64,000 nt of DNA from JARKPK01 sp964631235 (GCA_964631235.1 CAZVZX010000005.1:62001-126000); one strand, 5' to 3'. Shown: positions 8,849 through 19,115, counted from the stretch's first letter. Numbers and translations: made by a program. The notes: generated by a model from the letters alone, not told the origin.

Positions 8849-9703
8849 TTATTTCCAGCGCTTGGCGACTTCGGTTTTCATGAACCGCAAGCCGTCGGAG
8901 GCCAGTTGCCGCTCGCTTTGGTACATCCTTCGCCAAATCTTCGTGGCGGGGACGATCTTCTCGAGTGCCAGCCCGAACGCCTCGATGACCATCGCGCCGT
9001 CATAACCGATCTCGTGCAGCGTGTCGAAATTCTCGGGCCAACGCACATTCCCTTGGCCCGGCGTGCTGCGGTCGTTCTCCGAGATATGCACGTGAGCCAA
9101 GTGCCCCTTCAACGCACGAATCGCCTCGGGAATGCTCTTTTCTTCGATGTGGGCATGGAACGTATCGTACATCATTTTGCAGCGCGGATGATTGACATCG
9201 CGACAGAAGCGAGCACCGTCGGCCGCCGTGTTCAAAAAGTAACATTCGAAGCGGTTGAGGTATTCGATGCCGAGCGTTACGCCCACCTTCTCGGCGTGTT
9301 CGGCCACTTCGCGCATGCTTTCCACGCCGCGTTTCCATTCGTCTTCGGTCGGCCCTTTGCCGCTGAACACCCCGAGGCCCGAATGAAACGGCCCGGCCAT
9401 CACGGTGCAACCGGCGGCCGCGCAGCAATCGAGATTCCGCTTGTTGTTGTCGATGCCGCGTCGGCGCACGGCCGGATCGGCGCTGATCGGGTTGTCGTCG
9501 GCACCGCGGATCGCCGTGCCCGTGCGCGCCAGGCCCAACTCATCGAGCCGTTTGCCCCAGCGGGCGTAATTGTTCACATCGTCGATGTCGAAGCAGGGCA
9601 ACTCGACCAAATCGAAGCCGATCTCCTTCAGCTCCTCCAGCAACGGCAACATCGACTCCGACAACGTATCCGTCCACATCAACAAGTTCATTCCGAAACG
9701 CAT
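8849..9703 (-). CDS. Sugar phosphate isomerase/epimerase-type TIM barrel (ketose 3-epimerase-like)
   Basis: Belongs to the xylose-isomerase-like barrel family that includes D-psicose/D-tagatose 3-epimerases, which invert C3 of ketoses in the cytoplasm. The product is 284 residues from the ATG at 9703 (MRFGMNLLMWTDTL). Likely metal and catalytic residues lie in GIEYLNRFECYF (Glu), KMMYDTFHAHIEE (Asp and His), LAHVHISENDRSTPGQG (His) and MVIEAFG (Glu). In-frame codons continue upstream to 9829 but run through a dispersed repeat, so they are not part of the gene. With the downstream Tat aldo/keto reductase it may serve a sugar-conversion pathway; the exact sugar cannot be read. Confidence 0.85.
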   Translation of the reverse strand: MRFGMNLLMWTDTLSESMLPLLEELKEIGFDLVELPCFDIDDVNNYARWGKRLDELGLARTGTAIRGADDNPISADPAVRRRGIDNNKRNLDCCAAAGCTVMAGPFHSGLGVFSGKGPTEDEWKRGVESMREVAEHAEKVGVTLGIEYLNRFECYFLNTAADGARFCRDVNHPRCKMMYDTFHAHIEEKSIPEAIRALKGHLAHVHISENDRSTPGQGNVRWPENFDTLHEIGYDGAMVIEAFGLALEKIVPATKIWRRMYQSERQLASDGLRFMKTEVAKRWK

Positions 9704-10268
9704 CAGTTTGGCTCCTTGCTGGAAGTGACCCGAAACAAGCTCTGAACAAAACCGCGAAAGACGGAAAACGGTTCCAACGGGGACTGCACACAACCAGCCG
9801 CGTCGTTGCGGCCGTTGCCGCTTTCGCAATTGTGTAAAACTATTTGGGGAAACGGGAACGCCCGCCCCCGGCGTCTTGCTTTGACAAACAAGAACCGTTC
9901 CCCCGCCACTGTTCCGCCCTACGCATCCGCTTTGATCGCTGATTGCGGAAACGCAACCAAAAACGATTTGCTCGCCCGAGGCAGCCGACGGAGGCGATTG
10001 GTTATCCGCGCGCCATCGAGGCGATCGCCATCGGCCGGTTTTTCCCGACGCCGCTATTGTAGCCGAAAAACGGCCGAATGCATCCGGGGCGGGTAATGGC
10101 GGCAGACTGGCCGATGATGCGATTAGAGCCCTGACTCCCTCGCCCGGCCGAGAGCAGAGTCACAGCAACGCCGCACACGGTGCGATTGAAGTCTGCGCGG
10201 GAAACCGATGCGCACAACGATGAGAAACTCGGCGAGTGCCCGGAAACGACAGCCGGGAGCTCGCACGG
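9704..10268. other. Spacer holding dispersed repeat copy A
   Basis: Upstream region of the epimerase gene and downstream region of the secretin-like gene. Apart from the repeat at 9745-9841 and a short CCCGG/CCGGG hairpin near 10239-10257 I see nothing functional. Confidence 0.5.
9745..9841 (-). repeat. Dispersed 95-bp intergenic repeat, copy A
   Basis: A near-consensus copy, read on the minus strand: head ACACAATTGCGAAAGCGGC, centre GCAACGACGCGGC, then GTGCAGTCCCCG, and tail AACCGTTTTCCGTCTTTCGC ending GGTTTTG. The tail points at the epimerase start 40 bp away. In-frame translation through it gives a spurious N-terminal extension of that gene. Confidence 0.8.
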
Positions 10269-13200
10269 TTAACGGCCGCCGCGGCCGCCCATTCCGCCGG
10301 TCCCGAAGTTCGTTCGTCCGCCGCCGGTGCGCCCGCCCGTCGCACCGCCCATGGCGCCGCCTCGGTTGAATCCCCCACCGGGCATCTGCGGCGGCATGGT
10401 TGGCATCATTTGAGGAGTGAATCCGCCGGGCGCGCCCGTGCCGGGCATTTGCGGCTGCCTGCCGAACATGGGCTGCTGTCCGCCGGTCGGCCCCTGTGAT
10501 GTTGTCGGCCGATTGAACTGCGTGGGGCGCCTGGTCGTGCCGCGCCCCTGGCCACCGGCCGAACCGAATTGCACATTGTCGCCCACCAAGGCCGCCAATC
10601 CTTGACGCACCGAATCGGAGCTGGCCTTGCGCAGCGTCACCACCCGCATCGTTTCATTGGAAACCAAGGCGGCCTTGTCGATCTGTTCGATCAATTGCTG
10701 CACTTCGCTAAACAGAGGTTCGGGGGCCGCAAGAATCACCGAGTTGGTTCGCGCATCAATCGCCAGACTCATTTTCTGAGTCTCTTCTTGCGACCCGCCT
10801 CGTCCTCCTCCGCCTCCACCGCCTCCGCCGCCGCGACGACCGCCCATCGAACCGCGCAGCATTTGCATGAACTCTTGCGGCGTCGGGGGCCGGGGCTGGG
10901 CCGCCTGCTGCCCTCCGCCCGACATCACCCGATCCGCATATACTTGGCGGACCATCTCCACCACTTCCTGCGCCTGCGTATTCTTCAGCGCAATGATCTT
11001 CGCCTTCGGCACAATCAGCACTTCTTCCGGGCTTTCGCGTTGGTCTAGGATCTTCAACAGTTGCTCGATCATCTGCGTGTCTGAAGCGTTCGCTTGAACC
11101 ACCAATGCGTTCAGGCGAGAGTCGGGCGTGATTTTGATTGTGCCGGTCGGCTTTAAGCTACCGCCGTCCCCACCGCCGCCCAACCCCAACAAAGTGCCCA
11201 ACAGGCCGCCGCGATCCCCCAAGGCCGCACCGGCCATGTCGCCGAGCAGGCCGCCACCACCGCCGCTGCTTTCGCCGCTGGAAGCACCGCTGAAGATTTG
11301 CTCTAACGTCTCAGCAACTGCCCCTGCCTTGGCGTGTTTGAGATAAAAAATCGTCATTTCCGGCAGGTTCGCGGCAGGCCCCGAGGCGATCTGGTTGAGC
11401 AGCTCCTCGAATTCGTTGAGCGCCTCGACATCTTCCGAAGCAATCATGATTCCGCCCGGCCCCACCGAAACAATGATCGGCGGCAAATCGGCCGGATTGC
11501 GCCGCGCGGGCGGTGTGCCGGGCGTTCCGCCGTTCGTCTCTGCCGCGCTACCAACCGTCGCGTTCGGCGCGTTCGGCGCGGCCGTCGATGGGCGCGGTCT
11601 TTCGACCGAGCCAGAGCCCGGCATCACTGCGGGCGCCGACGCATCGGCAGCAGCGGGTCGATCCGCGCCCACTGCCGGCGTGCCGGCCGGCGTCGGACTG
11701 GCACTAAGCGACTCCGCGGCAAACATCACGGGCACGTGTCGGCGTCGATGATCTCGCTGGTCCGCGGACTTGCCGTTCTGGTCTTCCGCGGCCGGCGGGC
11801 TGCCGGCGGGCGAATGGGCGGGCCTGTCAGCGCCCGGCGAGGAAGCTGCCGGCGATGGCGCCGCTCCGGGGATTGCGTTCGCCCCTCCCGGCATCGGAAC
11901 CATGCCACTGCCGCCCGGCGGGGATTTTCGTTCAACGTCCCCCGAGGGCGATGGTCCCGAACCGCCGGCCGGAGGCAACCAGTAGTCGCCGCCGGTCGGC
12001 CCCGATTCCTCCGAGGCGCTGGGGCGAACCGAAGGGATCACCGCCGACGGCGTGACGACGCGAATCCGGTTCTGTCGCACCGTCGGCCAAACCAGTTCAA
12101 GCTGTTCCAACGCGGCCTGCGCCGAACGGCCCTTCAAGGGAATCATGCGCACCTTCGAGGTCGAGGCCGTGCCTTCCTCTGCCGACGCCGAGTCGCTTTC
12201 CCCCAGCTTCGTCAATAGTTCTCGAATCTGCTCGATCTGCGACGCCGTGGCGCGGACCATTAGTTGCCGCGTCGTCGGATCGGCATCGACCTGCGGGGCG
12301 GTGGGTGGCGGCGGCGTCTTCGGATCGGTCGAGCCGTTGAACAGCTTATTGATCGATAGAACGGCCAATTGCGGATCGACGTTGCGAAGCTGAAACACCT
12401 CAACCCGTCGAGCGTCGCGCTGAAGCTGATCGATCGTGGCGCGAATCGTTGCATGTTCGGCGCGCCGCGCCAAGGCAATGATGTTGCCCGTTTTCGCGTC
12501 AATCGCCAAACGCACGTCGGGCAATCCGGCCAAAAGGGTTTGCAGCACGGCCAGCACCGACTGCGAATCCGCCGTCGTAATGCTATAAACCTCCAACTGC
12601 GGAGTGTCGTCGATCGTAGTGGTTTGGCCGGTTTTCGGTACGTCAACGAACTTGAGGATCTCTTCCAACCGTTTGAGCTTTTCGCTTTTCCCGCTGGCCA
12701 AAAACCGCTTGTTCGCCGCATCGACAGCAATACGAATCGAACCGTCTAACGAGGCGTTGCCGCCCTCGGGAATGTCCATCAACTGGCGAATTACCGGCAG
12801 GGCTTCCGCGGGCTCGGCGTGCTTCAATTCAAACGGCTTGAGGATCGTGGCGCCAATGCCCTGCGGATCTTCCACTCGCTGAATCACAGAACGAATCGCA
12901 CGCAGCCGGCCGGCCGTCTCGGTGATTTGTATTTGCCGCGACTTCGGCAGCGCGACGACCGAACCTTGCGGCCCCAGCAGTCGCTTGATCTCGCCCTCGG
13001 CCTCTTCCGGCGTCAACTTATCGAGCTGAAACAGAACGCTCACCAGTTCATATTCGCCCTTATCGTCGAGCTGTTCCGGTGTGAGCGTTTCGACAAGATT
13101 CGGCGGAATACCGTCCTCCAAATTGATCAGCATCAATGCCCGTTCGCGCCGGATCAACGTATAGCCCTTGGTCAACAGCACGCTGTTGATAATGTCGATT

Positions 13201-14384
13201 GCCTGGGCGGGCGTGTACTCTCGGTCGTCCACATAGTTGAACGTGCCCGGCGGGTATGCCTCGGTGACGAACGATAGATCGGCCTGACGGGCGAACCAAT
13301 CGAGCACTTCCTTCCACGGGGCGTAACGGAAGTTGAAACGGATCAGGGTCGGTCCCTTCGGCGCGGCCTCTTCCGCCATCAACTCTTCGAGCATCCGATC
13401 GAACTCCTCGTCCTCGTCGCCCGCCGGCTCAGCACCGGGCGGCGCGGTTTGCCCCGACGAGGCAGCATTAGTTGACGAGGCGGCATTGGTCGTTGCCGCA
13501 TCGCTGGGCGTTGCGGCCGAATCACCGGGCGACGAGGCCGCTCCAGCCGGTTGCCCCGCCGGCTTTGGTTCGCCCGAACCATTGCCAACGGCTCCCGGCG
13601 TCGTTGCCGACGAATCGTTCGCCTGCGGCTCCTTCGTTGGCTGCTCACCACCGCCGGGCATCGCCTCGGCATGGCCGTTCTCGGCCGCAGGTTTGGCCTG
13701 GTCGCCGGCCGAATGCGATTCACCCGCGGGCGCCGCCGCAGGGGCTTTGCCCGATTCAGCGGGAGGCGATGAACCATTCGGTCCAGGAGCGGTCGCGCCC
13801 GGAGTTGTCGCGCCCGAAGCCGTTGCCTCGGCGGGCGCAGCCGGAGCCGACGAACCGTTGCCGTTCGAGGCCGCCGGCTTCTCCGGCGGACTTGGGGACG
13901 CTGCCGGCGAACCCGACGGTTCCATTTTCGCCGACGAATCACTCGGTTCGTTTGGTCCGGCCGTCGGTGAGGGTGATGCAGCGGGGGCCGCTGCCTGCCG
14001 CGCCAGGTGGATTTGCGCCAGTCGTTGTCGTTGAGCTGCGGTCAGCAAGGCCAGTCCCTTCAACTCGACCTTGCGTCGGTACTCGCCCAATTTTTCTTCT
14101 CGCTCGGCCGCCGGAGCCGATTTCAATTGCAAGGCCAACTCGATGGCGGCCGTTTCGGCACTGTCCACCACCTCGCCAAGCTGCCGCTTCTGCTCGTCGC
14201 TCAGCCCAAGCTCCTTGCTCACATCGCTTTCCAAAACGAGCGCCAAAATGCCGACGAACTCCTTCTCCGCCATCGCCCCGCTGGCAGGCAGTGCAAGCAC
14301 GGTCGTATGCAGCAAAACCGCCGCCACGCAAAGCAAAGCGATACTCAGGCTCGAACGCCTCAGAGAAAGCAGCTCAATAACCAT
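10269..14384 (-). CDS. Giant secretin-N-domain protein lacking the secretin pore domain
   Basis: An exported protein of 1371 residues. The start at ATG 14384 has GGGAG upstream. A signal peptide (residues 1-38) is followed by a helical LSDEQKRQL-type region (about 40-130) and a long Ala/Pro/Ser/Gly spacer (about 135-320). Next come an STN/N0-like domain (LIRFNFRYAPWKEVLDWFA) and about seven N1-type repeats, recognised by recurring units such as PFELKHAEPAEALPVIRQL, LEVYSITTADSQSVLAVLQ, RVEVFQLRNVDPQLAVLSI and KIIALKNTQAQEVVEMVRQ. Two more low-complexity spacers interrupt them. The C-terminus is Gly/Arg-rich. The conserved secretin beta-barrel motifs of GspD/PilQ do not appear, so it probably does not form a pore. 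It more likely binds a periplasmic or envelope partner. Stand-alone gene. Confidence 0.8.
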   Translation of the reverse strand: MVIELLSLRRSSLSIALLCVAAVLLHTTVLALPASGAMAEKEFVGILALVLESDVSKELGLSDEQKRQLGEVVDSAETAAIELALQLKSAPAAEREEKLGEYRRKVELKGLALLTAAQRQRLAQIHLARQAAAPAASPSPTAGPNEPSDSSAKMEPSGSPAASPSPPEKPAASNGNGSSAPAAPAEATASGATTPGATAPGPNGSSPPAESGKAPAAAPAGESHSAGDQAKPAAENGHAEAMPGGGEQPTKEPQANDSSATTPGAVGNGSGEPKPAGQPAGAASSPGDSAATPSDAATTNAASSTNAASSGQTAPPGAEPAGDEDEEFDRMLEELMAEEAAPKGPTLIRFNFRYAPWKEVLDWFARQADLSFVTEAYPPGTFNYVDDREYTPAQAIDIINSVLLTKGYTLIRRERALMLINLEDGIPPNLVETLTPEQLDDKGEYELVSVLFQLDKLTPEEAEGEIKRLLGPQGSVVALPKSRQIQITETAGRLRAIRSVIQRVEDPQGIGATILKPFELKHAEPAEALPVIRQLMDIPEGGNASLDGSIRIAVDAANKRFLASGKSEKLKRLEEILKFVDVPKTGQTTTIDDTPQLEVYSITTADSQSVLAVLQTLLAGLPDVRLAIDAKTGNIIALARRAEHATIRATIDQLQRDARRVEVFQLRNVDPQLAVLSINKLFNGSTDPKTPPPPTAPQVDADPTTRQLMVRATASQIEQIRELLTKLGESDSASAEEGTASTSKVRMIPLKGRSAQAALEQLELVWPTVRQNRIRVVTPSAVIPSVRPSASEESGPTGGDYWLPPAGGSGPSPSGDVERKSPPGGSGMVPMPGGANAIPGAAPSPAASSPGADRPAHSPAGSPPAAEDQNGKSADQRDHRRRHVPVMFAAESLSASPTPAGTPAVGADRPAAADASAPAVMPGSGSVERPRPSTAAPNAPNATVGSAAETNGGTPGTPPARRNPADLPPIIVSVGPGGIMIASEDVEALNEFEELLNQIASGPAANLPEMTIFYLKHAKAGAVAETLEQIFSGASSGESSGGGGGLLGDMAGAALGDRGGLLGTLLGLGGGGDGGSLKPTGTIKITPDSRLNALVVQANASDTQMIEQLLKILDQRESPEEVLIVPKAKIIALKNTQAQEVVEMVRQVYADRVMSGGGQQAAQPRPPTPQEFMQMLRGSMGGRRGGGGGGGGGGRGGSQEETQKMSLAIDARTNSVILAAPEPLFSEVQQLIEQIDKAALVSNETMRVVTLRKASSDSVRQGLAALVGDNVQFGSAGGQGRGTTRRPTQFNRPTTSQGPTGGQQPMFGRQPQMPGTGAPGGFTPQMMPTMPPQMPGGGFNRGGAMGGATGGRTGGGRTNFGTGGMGGRGGR

Positions 14385-15434
14385 CGAAAACTCCCACGTA
14401 ACCATCGCCACGAAGGCGTTTGACTTCACCGATGATTGCCGGCGACGGCTGCAAGGCCACCGACCTGCTATGCGACAGCATCGGGCGGGTCAATGCGTTT
14501 TCGTTGCCGCAGCCGATTCGTCCCAAGGCCAAATGACAGCGAAGACCGGCGGCTGACGATCAACTGGCCCGGCCCAAACCTATCGCCGGATCATTGCCGA
14601 TGCAATCGTCAATCGAGTCGGTCCCGTTGCCATTCGCCTCGCGGCTCAAGAAACAACTTACCCCTTTATCCTAACCCGACTTACCGCCACATGCTACCGG
14701 TTTTCCGACCATTCCTGCCCGTGCGGAAGCCCCGGCAGAGTTCATCGCCACCGGTCGGCAGAACAAAAAAGCCGAAGCGCGTTGGTGTAACGTCCCACTT
14801 CCTTTAACCCGACAAATGCCCGTAAGTTCCCGGACTTCAGTCAACCAAATCGGCGATCAAAAACGGATCGAACATAACATTTAATTGCAATCCATTCTCA
14901 TGTAGGTTCACCAACCGGCTGGTCACGAAACGCTTCCCTCAAGTCCATCAGACTTTTCCCAGACTCCGCTCTTGCGGCCTTGCAGTGTGCGGGCCAAGGG
15001 GCGGCAAGGCAAAAAAGGGAAGAACAAGTTTCTGGGGGCCGATAGCCGACCACACCCTCACCAATGAGGTATCGGCCGCGTGCTCCGCCCGCACTTGTTT
15101 AGTGGCTAAGCGGTTTGCACGCTTCATGTTGCAACCAGACTCCAGATGGGCGCGACGAAAAGTTCGTCCCGCTCTCCCGTCGCACTCGGGCGAAGGATGA
15201 ATGTTGAGACCAGCCCCTGAGACCAGCCCCAAAATTGACGAGCTGTCTTGATAAAAATCCGTTGAGTCGTTTGGCTGTGTTGTCGAAGGTTCCTTTCCGT
15301 CAGAATCCGTCTTCTTTGGGAAAGCTTGCCACCGGGGCATCCATTTGTTGCAATGGATTTCGCAGGGGCGGTTTCGGGCAACGCTTCGCCCCTAATGCCA
15401 ATGGAAACGAGTCCCGGGGGTTGCCTCGGCGTGT
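14385..15434. other. 1-kb gene-poor spacer with structured segments
   Basis: This lies between divergent genes (secretin-like on minus, U32 peptidase on plus), so promoters for both should be here. Visible structure: a hairpin in which CCGATA (about 15040) pairs with TATCGG (about 15070), enclosing CCTCA/TGAGG; and a tandem GAGACCAGCCCC pair near 15209 and 15221. A minus-strand frame beginning MKRANRLATKQ near 15126 is open to 14948 but I recognise no family. Confidence 0.4.
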
Positions 15435-18400
15435 GTGTGGCTGCAACCACCATGGCCGAAGCGGGTTACGGCAATCCGTCGCCGCCAATCCCAAACCAAG
15501 GTGCCGCTGTTGAATTCTATTGCAACGAAAAGTGCGCCGCGGGCCGTGCCCGAACTGCTTGCCCCGGCCGGCGATTGGGCGGCGCTGCGTGCCGCAATTG
15601 CCGGCGGGGCCGATGCCGTGTATTTCGGCCTTCGCACGGGATTCAATGCCCGCGCGCGTGCTGCGAACTTCGCCCCGGACGAGCTTCGCGACGTGATGGC
15701 GGAGCTTCGCGGGCATGGGCGGCGAGGTTACTTGACCCTGAATACACTCGTTTTCTCCGACGAGTGGCCTGCGCTGGAAGGCGTTGTTCGCCGGGCGGCC
15801 GATGCAGGGGTGAATGCCGTCTTGGTCCAAGATTTCGGCGCGGCGAGGTTGATCCGCGCCGTTTGCCCCACTCTCGAACTGCACGCCTCGACGCAGATGA
15901 CCTTGGCCAGTGCCGAATCGATCGAAGTCGCTCAGCGGCTGGGCATCGCGCGCGTGGTTTTGCCTCGTGAGTTGACCATCGAGCAGATTCTCGCCGTGCG
16001 GCGCGCCTGCACTTTGGGGCTAGAGGTGTTTGTTCACGGCGCGCTTTGCATCAGCTTCTCGGGGCAATGCGCCGCGAGCCTTTCGCTCGGCGGCCGAAGC
16101 GCCAATCGCGGCCAATGCGCCCAGGCGTGCCGACTCCCGTATCGCATCATGTGCGACGGGCGACGGACGCGGCCGACCGGCTCGTATCCGCTCAGCCCGA
16201 ACGATCTGGCCGCGATCGATTTGCTCCCGCAACTGATGGCCCTAGGCGTCGATGCCCTGAAGATCGAAGGCCGCATGAAGGGCCCCGACTACGTCTTCGC
16301 GGTCGCGTCTGCCTATCGACAGGCGATCAACCGCTGTACATTCAGATCGCCCGCCCCATCGGCCGGCGTGCCGACGACGGATCCCTCTGCCTTGCCGCTC
16401 GAACAATCGCAAGGCGCGCCGGTGGATGTGGGAAACGCCTTTGCGGGCACATTCTCTCGCGGCTTCTCGCACGGATGGCTCGAATGCGAGCGACCGCCCG
16501 AGTTGGTCACAGGGCAACAGCCCGGCCATCGCGGGCAGTTCATTGGCACGATCGAAGCGATAGTGGCGGCGGCCGATGACGACTCGCCCGTTCCCACGGA
16601 TGACAAGAAGATAAGTGAATCGGATCGTCTGCGCGGAAGGAATGAGTTCGCAAGCGACGATCGGGGGAAACGCGATCGACCGATAACGAACACCGCGGGC
16701 CGCCGATGCCGAGTCAACGCTTCGCCGCCGAAGCTGCGGATTCTGCTTTCGGCCGACCTCGCACTGGGCGATGGCATTGCAATTTCCCAATCGGAGCCGC
16801 ATGACCAAGGCCCCGCAGAAACCGTTGCTCGATCGAAGCATCGCCCGCGGAGAAAGTCCGAGGAAGTGCCGCCTTCCGCACTCAATGCTGCAACCGTATC
16901 GCCAAATGTCGTCGGCGGCCGAGTCGTGGCGATTGCCGCGTTTCCCGGCGGCCAATCGCTCCAGCGGGCAAAGGCGGGGCAAACGGTTGCGATTGCCTTG
17001 GGGCGTTGGCCCTCAACGCCGGTCCCCATCCGGCCGGGCATGGCCGTGTTCAAAACGGACGATTCGACCGCAGCCCCGCCGCCTCTTCCCGCGAAGGCAG
17101 CCATCGACGTTCAGGTTCGGGCCGTCGTCGGCGAGCCGCTCACATTGACCGCCCAGTTTCCCGACGGGCGGGAATGCCGTGCGGCGTCGTCCGAGCCGTT
17201 GGCCGCGGCTTCGCGTCGGCCGACCGATCGCGCATCGGTTGAGGCTGCCGTCTCTCGATTCGGCGATACACCGTTTGCCGTCGGCCGGCTCAACGTGCAG
17301 ATCGAGGGTTCGCCGCTGGTACCGCTCAGCTTGGTCAATCGGTTGCGCCGCGACTTGATTGCGCTTTTGCTTGAAGCCCGAAGGCCCCACGGCCACCCGA
17401 CATGCCCCGAATCACCGCTGCCCGAACTGCGCCGCAAGGCGCAACAGGTTCTCAGCCAAGCTGAGCCGGCGGGCGATTCACGGCGGTCGATCTGGCCCAG
17501 TGGCGAACGGCCTTCGCTTGTGGTGCTCTGCCGATCGCTTGAGCAGGTGGCCGCCACGCTTGAAGCGGGCAGCCGCGAATTGATCGTCGATCTGAACGAT
17601 TGGGCCGATTGGGTTCAGGCCGAACGACTTTGCCGACAATCGCAGGCCAATTGGCTGGCCGCGGTGCCGCGGATTCACAAGCCCGGAGATTCGCGGTTGA
17701 TCGAACGGCTCTTGGAGTTGCAGCCCGACGGCGTGTTGGCGCGCAATCTGGCCTCGCTGGCCCTGGCCGCATCGCGAGGCTTCGCGGCGGTGGCCGACTA
17801 CTCGCTCAACGCGGTGAATGAACTCAGCGCCGCCTGGTTGGTCGAGCAGGGAGCGTCGCGGGTTACTGTGGCGCTCGACACCGATTGCGACAGCGTCGAT
17901 CATTGGATCGAGCACTTCCCCGCCAAGCTCTTGGAGCTGGTTCTTCACCTCCATGTGCCGATGTTTCACACGGCCTATTGCCCGTTCTCGGCCGACGGTG
18001 GCCACAGAAGAACGGCCGCCCGTCCGTCGCCAGTTCACGGCGCATGCGGCCCTCGCCAAAGCCCGGCGGCGTCCCCTGCCGACCAACAGTCAAGCGATGG
18101 GCCGCAGCCGGCTGGTTTTGACTGGAAAGAGATGAGAGCACACGACGCGGCCGGTCGCCCGATCGAAGCCGCTCCCTGCCGTGGCCGTTGCCGCCATGGT
18201 CGCTGGCGTCTCTCGGATCGCTTGGGGGTCGAACACTCCCTTTGGCCCGATGCGGCATGCCGCACCACGGTTTTTCATGCTTGGCCGCAGTCGGCTGTGG
18301 AATGGGCCCAGCGTCTTGCACGCCGCGGAATCCGCCATTTTCGGATTGAGTGGTCGCCCGAAATACGCGCCGAACGACTCGCAGCAACGCTGGCGGTTTA

Positions 18401-18530
18401 TCTCGACGTTCTCGACGGCCGCTGCGACGGCCGAACCGGCTGGCAGCGATTGCGCGCGATTTACCCTAGCGGCCTGATCCGCAGTCCGCGGAGGCAGCCC
18501 CTTCCGAACCGCCCGCCGACGGAAGCTTGA
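15435..18530 (+). CDS. U32 family peptidase-like protein with DUF3656-type extension (RlhA/TrhP group)
   Basis: Members of this family include the RNA hydroxylation factors RlhA (23S rRNA C2501) and TrhP (tRNA U34), and many are annotated as U32 peptidases or collagenase-like proteases. The N-terminal half carries ELLAPAGDWAALRAAIAGGA, GADAVYFGL and the Cys cluster HGALCISFSGQCAASLSLGG plus NRGQCAQACRLPY that may hold an Fe-S centre. DALKIEGRMKGPDYV follows. The long C-terminal half resembles the extension found in the RlhA (YdcP) type, so rRNA modification is the favoured role. The frame opens with ATG 15435, but conservation begins near LLAPAGD. GTG 15501 is an alternative start. The 3' end overlaps the thioesterase gene tail to tail by 65 bp. 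Confidence 0.82.
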   Translation: MWLQPPWPKRVTAIRRRQSQTKVPLLNSIATKSAPRAVPELLAPAGDWAALRAAIAGGADAVYFGLRTGFNARARAANFAPDELRDVMAELRGHGRRGYLTLNTLVFSDEWPALEGVVRRAADAGVNAVLVQDFGAARLIRAVCPTLELHASTQMTLASAESIEVAQRLGIARVVLPRELTIEQILAVRRACTLGLEVFVHGALCISFSGQCAASLSLGGRSANRGQCAQACRLPYRIMCDGRRTRPTGSYPLSPNDLAAIDLLPQLMALGVDALKIEGRMKGPDYVFAVASAYRQAINRCTFRSPAPSAGVPTTDPSALPLEQSQGAPVDVGNAFAGTFSRGFSHGWLECERPPELVTGQQPGHRGQFIGTIEAIVAAADDDSPVPTDDKKISESDRLRGRNEFASDDRGKRDRPITNTAGRRCRVNASPPKLRILLSADLALGDGIAISQSEPHDQGPAETVARSKHRPRRKSEEVPPSALNAATVSPNVVGGRVVAIAAFPGGQSLQRAKAGQTVAIALGRWPSTPVPIRPGMAVFKTDDSTAAPPPLPAKAAIDVQVRAVVGEPLTLTAQFPDGRECRAASSEPLAAASRRPTDRASVEAAVSRFGDTPFAVGRLNVQIEGSPLVPLSLVNRLRRDLIALLLEARRPHGHPTCPESPLPELRRKAQQVLSQAEPAGDSRRSIWPSGERPSLVVLCRSLEQVAATLEAGSRELIVDLNDWADWVQAERLCRQSQANWLAAVPRIHKPGDSRLIERLLELQPDGVLARNLASLALAASRGFAAVADYSLNAVNELSAAWLVEQGASRVTVALDTDCDSVDHWIEHFPAKLLELVLHLHVPMFHTAYCPFSADGGHRRTAARPSPVHGACGPRQSPAASPADQQSSDGPQPAGFDWKEMRAHDAAGRPIEAAPCRGRCRHGRWRLSDRLGVEHSLWPDAACRTTVFHAWPQSAVEWAQRLARRGIRHFRIEWSPEIRAERLAATLAVYLDVLDGRCDGRTGWQRLRAIYPSGLIRSPRRQPLPNRPPTEA

Positions 18531-18903
18531 GCCAATCGGGCACGGGCTGCACTTCTCCTTTGCGATTGACCACGGCCAATGTCGTCCGGCCCAGGGCCAA
18601 CCGCTCTGAACCGCGGAACAACTCGTAGTCGTGTTCGATCTTCGCTTCGGTGATCCGCGCTACCCGCGTTCGCAAGCGGAGCACGTCGTCGAATCGCGCA
18701 GGCCTTTGGAAACGGCACTCGGCCTTTACCACCACGACGAACAGTCCTTCGCGTTCCATGCGGGCGTAGTCGCCGCCGTTGGCGCGAAGCAGTTCGATTC
18801 GGCCCATCTCGAAGAACTTGAAGTAGTTCGCATGGTGGACGAAGCCCATCGCGTCGGCTTCGTGATAACGCACGCGAAACTCGATTTCGTGCTCGGTCAG
18901 CAT
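18466..18903 (-). CDS. YbgC/FadM-type acyl-CoA thioesterase
   Basis: A 145-residue single hotdog domain that should hydrolyse an acyl-CoA thioester in the cytoplasm. The 4-hydroxybenzoyl-CoA/YbgC signature is clear at the N-terminus: FRVRYHEADAMGFVHHANYF (D-x-x-G-x-x-x-H-x-x-Y, catalytic Asp about residue 14), then FEMGRIELLR. AECRFQRPARFDDVLRLRT and DYELFRGSERLALGRTTLAV complete the fold. The ATG at 18903 (MLTEHEIEF) is chosen because upstream in-frame codons are Arg-rich and unlike the family. The last 65 bp overlap the end of the convergent U32 gene, so one of the two C-termini is constrained by both frames. Confidence 0.9.
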   Translation of the reverse strand: MLTEHEIEFRVRYHEADAMGFVHHANYFKFFEMGRIELLRANGGDYARMEREGLFVVVVKAECRFQRPARFDDVLRLRTRVARITEAKIEHDYELFRGSERLALGRTTLAVVNRKGEVQPVPDWLKLPSAGGSEGAASADCGSGR

Positions 18904-19115
18904 GCTCTTTTTGGTACGATTTCGAACATGAACGAGGCGCATCGGACCGCGAGAGCGATCACGGGCCCGCGCAAGCGGCAAACCCCTAACTCGATGCGCA
19001 GCAGACGTCAACACTGACGGCAGGCGATCCGGTTCAACGCGTGCCGCCGAGACGAGAAAACAACGGCGCCCCCGAACCCTGCCTGCTGCAAAAAAGCTGC
19101 GGGTCATTCTAAAGA

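Noticed and set aside
8849..9829. Longer N-terminus of the epimerase starting at 9829
   Set aside because: The extra residues are encoded by dispersed repeat copy A; the family starts at MRFGMNLL (9703).
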